23,927 nucleotides of DNA, from assembly GCA_945946715.1 (NCBI GenBank), contig CAMEWU010000006.1, positions 1-23,927 on the forward strand. The letters run 5' to 3'. This document shows positions 23,727 to 23,927 of the stretch, one piece after another. The DNA is from an uncultured Clostridium sp. (GTDB lineage Bacteria; Bacillota; Clostridia; Lachnospirales; Lachnospiraceae). The notes beneath the pieces are model-generated. The model was not told the origin of the DNA, made no database searches, and saw only the letters and a program-made list of their open reading frames with translations. Both the position numbers and the translations under genes were made by a program. Numbering within the stretch: position 1 is the first letter of the stretch; the number at the start of each line of letters is the position of its first letter.

Positions 23727-23871
23727 TTACATTCCTCCCTAACTCCTGTAAACGTTTTCATCAAGATGCTTTTTCGTTCAAATTATGCTATCTGATGAAA
23801 ATATGTATTAGTAAAAATAGATAATACTATTATACTACATTTGTAATATATTTCCATAGTATATTTAATTG
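23727..23871. other. upstream region of the chemoreceptor remnant
   Basis: AT-rich and non-coding. It holds a 9-bp inverted repeat (ttttcatca at 23755-23763, tgatgaaaa at 23793-23801) and a minus-strand TATAAT near 23829-23834, which was presumably the old promoter. No sigma-28 type flagellar promoter was recognised. Confidence 0.4.
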
Positions 23872-23891
23872 TTAAATTATGGTTTAACGCA
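23872..23891. repeat. right copy of terminal inverted element
   Basis: Exact reverse complement of 60-79. Outward it continues with a 10-base spacer, the palindromic 8-mer accgcggt (23902-23909), a 6-base spacer and the 7-mer ggatata (23916-23922), mirroring the left end except for one base of spacing. In this copy the core also forms gttaaa / tttaac arms around 6 bases (23871-23888). Confidence 0.75.
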
Positions 23892-23927
23892 ATAACCTTC
23901 AACCGCGGTGGATGAGGATATACATTC

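Noticed and set aside
1..23927. CRISPR array, insertion sequence, rRNA or tRNA genes
   Set aside because: No regularly spaced repeats, transposase motifs or RNA gene signatures were seen on either strand.

Overview
The window looks like chromosomal DNA of a low-GC clostridial Firmicute, most likely a gut Lachnospiraceae (Roseburia, Agathobacter, Butyrivibrio or Coprococcus type). This is inferred from protein family styles: a CBS/DRTGG-regulated family II pyrophosphatase, a PanB/PanG pantothenate pair, an ECF sigma / anti-sigma / TM2-like / DUF5668 operon, single-Cache chemoreceptors, and consensus sigma-A promoters with AGGAGG ribosome sites. I could run no database search. Almost every gene lies on the minus strand; the one clear plus-strand gene is the pyrophosphatase (8432-10084).

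Layout from left to right. (1) 76-1770: panB and a DUF2520/PanG-type reductase (pantothenate synthesis). They are preceded by a striking 158-nt nest of perfect stems (1832-1989) that lies between two candidate promoters. (2) 2054-4111: a CHASE2 plus HD-GYP-like membrane signalling protein, with a possible 47-codon ORF in front of it. (3) 4405-6201: an AAA ATPase with a C-terminal PD-(D/E)XK-like module. Its promoter sits inside a perfect 24-bp inverted repeat. (4) 6321-6797: a graveyard holding a fragment of the same ATPase, a fragment of a second CHASE2 gene, and a trkA'-'kdpE deletion fusion. (5) 6929-10466: a MATE exporter, the divergent pyrophosphatase ppaC, and a small conserved-looking orphan protein. 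(6) 10587-12565: an envelope-stress style ECF operon. (7) 12712-13368: hsp20 under a near-consensus CIRCE operator. (8) 13390-14970: a Cache-HAMP-GGDEF diguanylate cyclase. (9) 15115-19427: one complete transcription unit, made of a consensus promoter, a 14-bp-arm operator, tetR, a 6-TM chemoreceptor, an IseA-like lipoprotein, a YhfC-family membrane protein, a decayed glutathione S-transferase and a terminator. (10) 19438-20164: a second, related tetR with a fully consensus promoter. (11) 20312-23318: an AraC/GyrI-type regulator followed by two lipoprotein serine hydrolases. (12) 23335-23726: a collapsed chemoreceptor gene.

Common themes are signal transduction (both ends of cyclic-di-GMP-type metabolism, two chemoreceptor loci, four one-component regulators, one ECF sigma) and recent gene loss. 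At least three loci show the same kind of decay: an intact gene start joined directly to an intact gene end, with the middle removed. The two window ends carry a matching block-structured element in inverted orientation (a 20-bp identity plus 8-bp and 7-bp identities at near-constant spacing).

The observations I rate highest are the 158-nt multi-stem element, the promoter embedded in a 24-bp inverted repeat in front of the ATPase together with the chimeric remnants behind it, the paired block-structured repeats at the window ends, and the TetR-controlled chemoreceptor operon.
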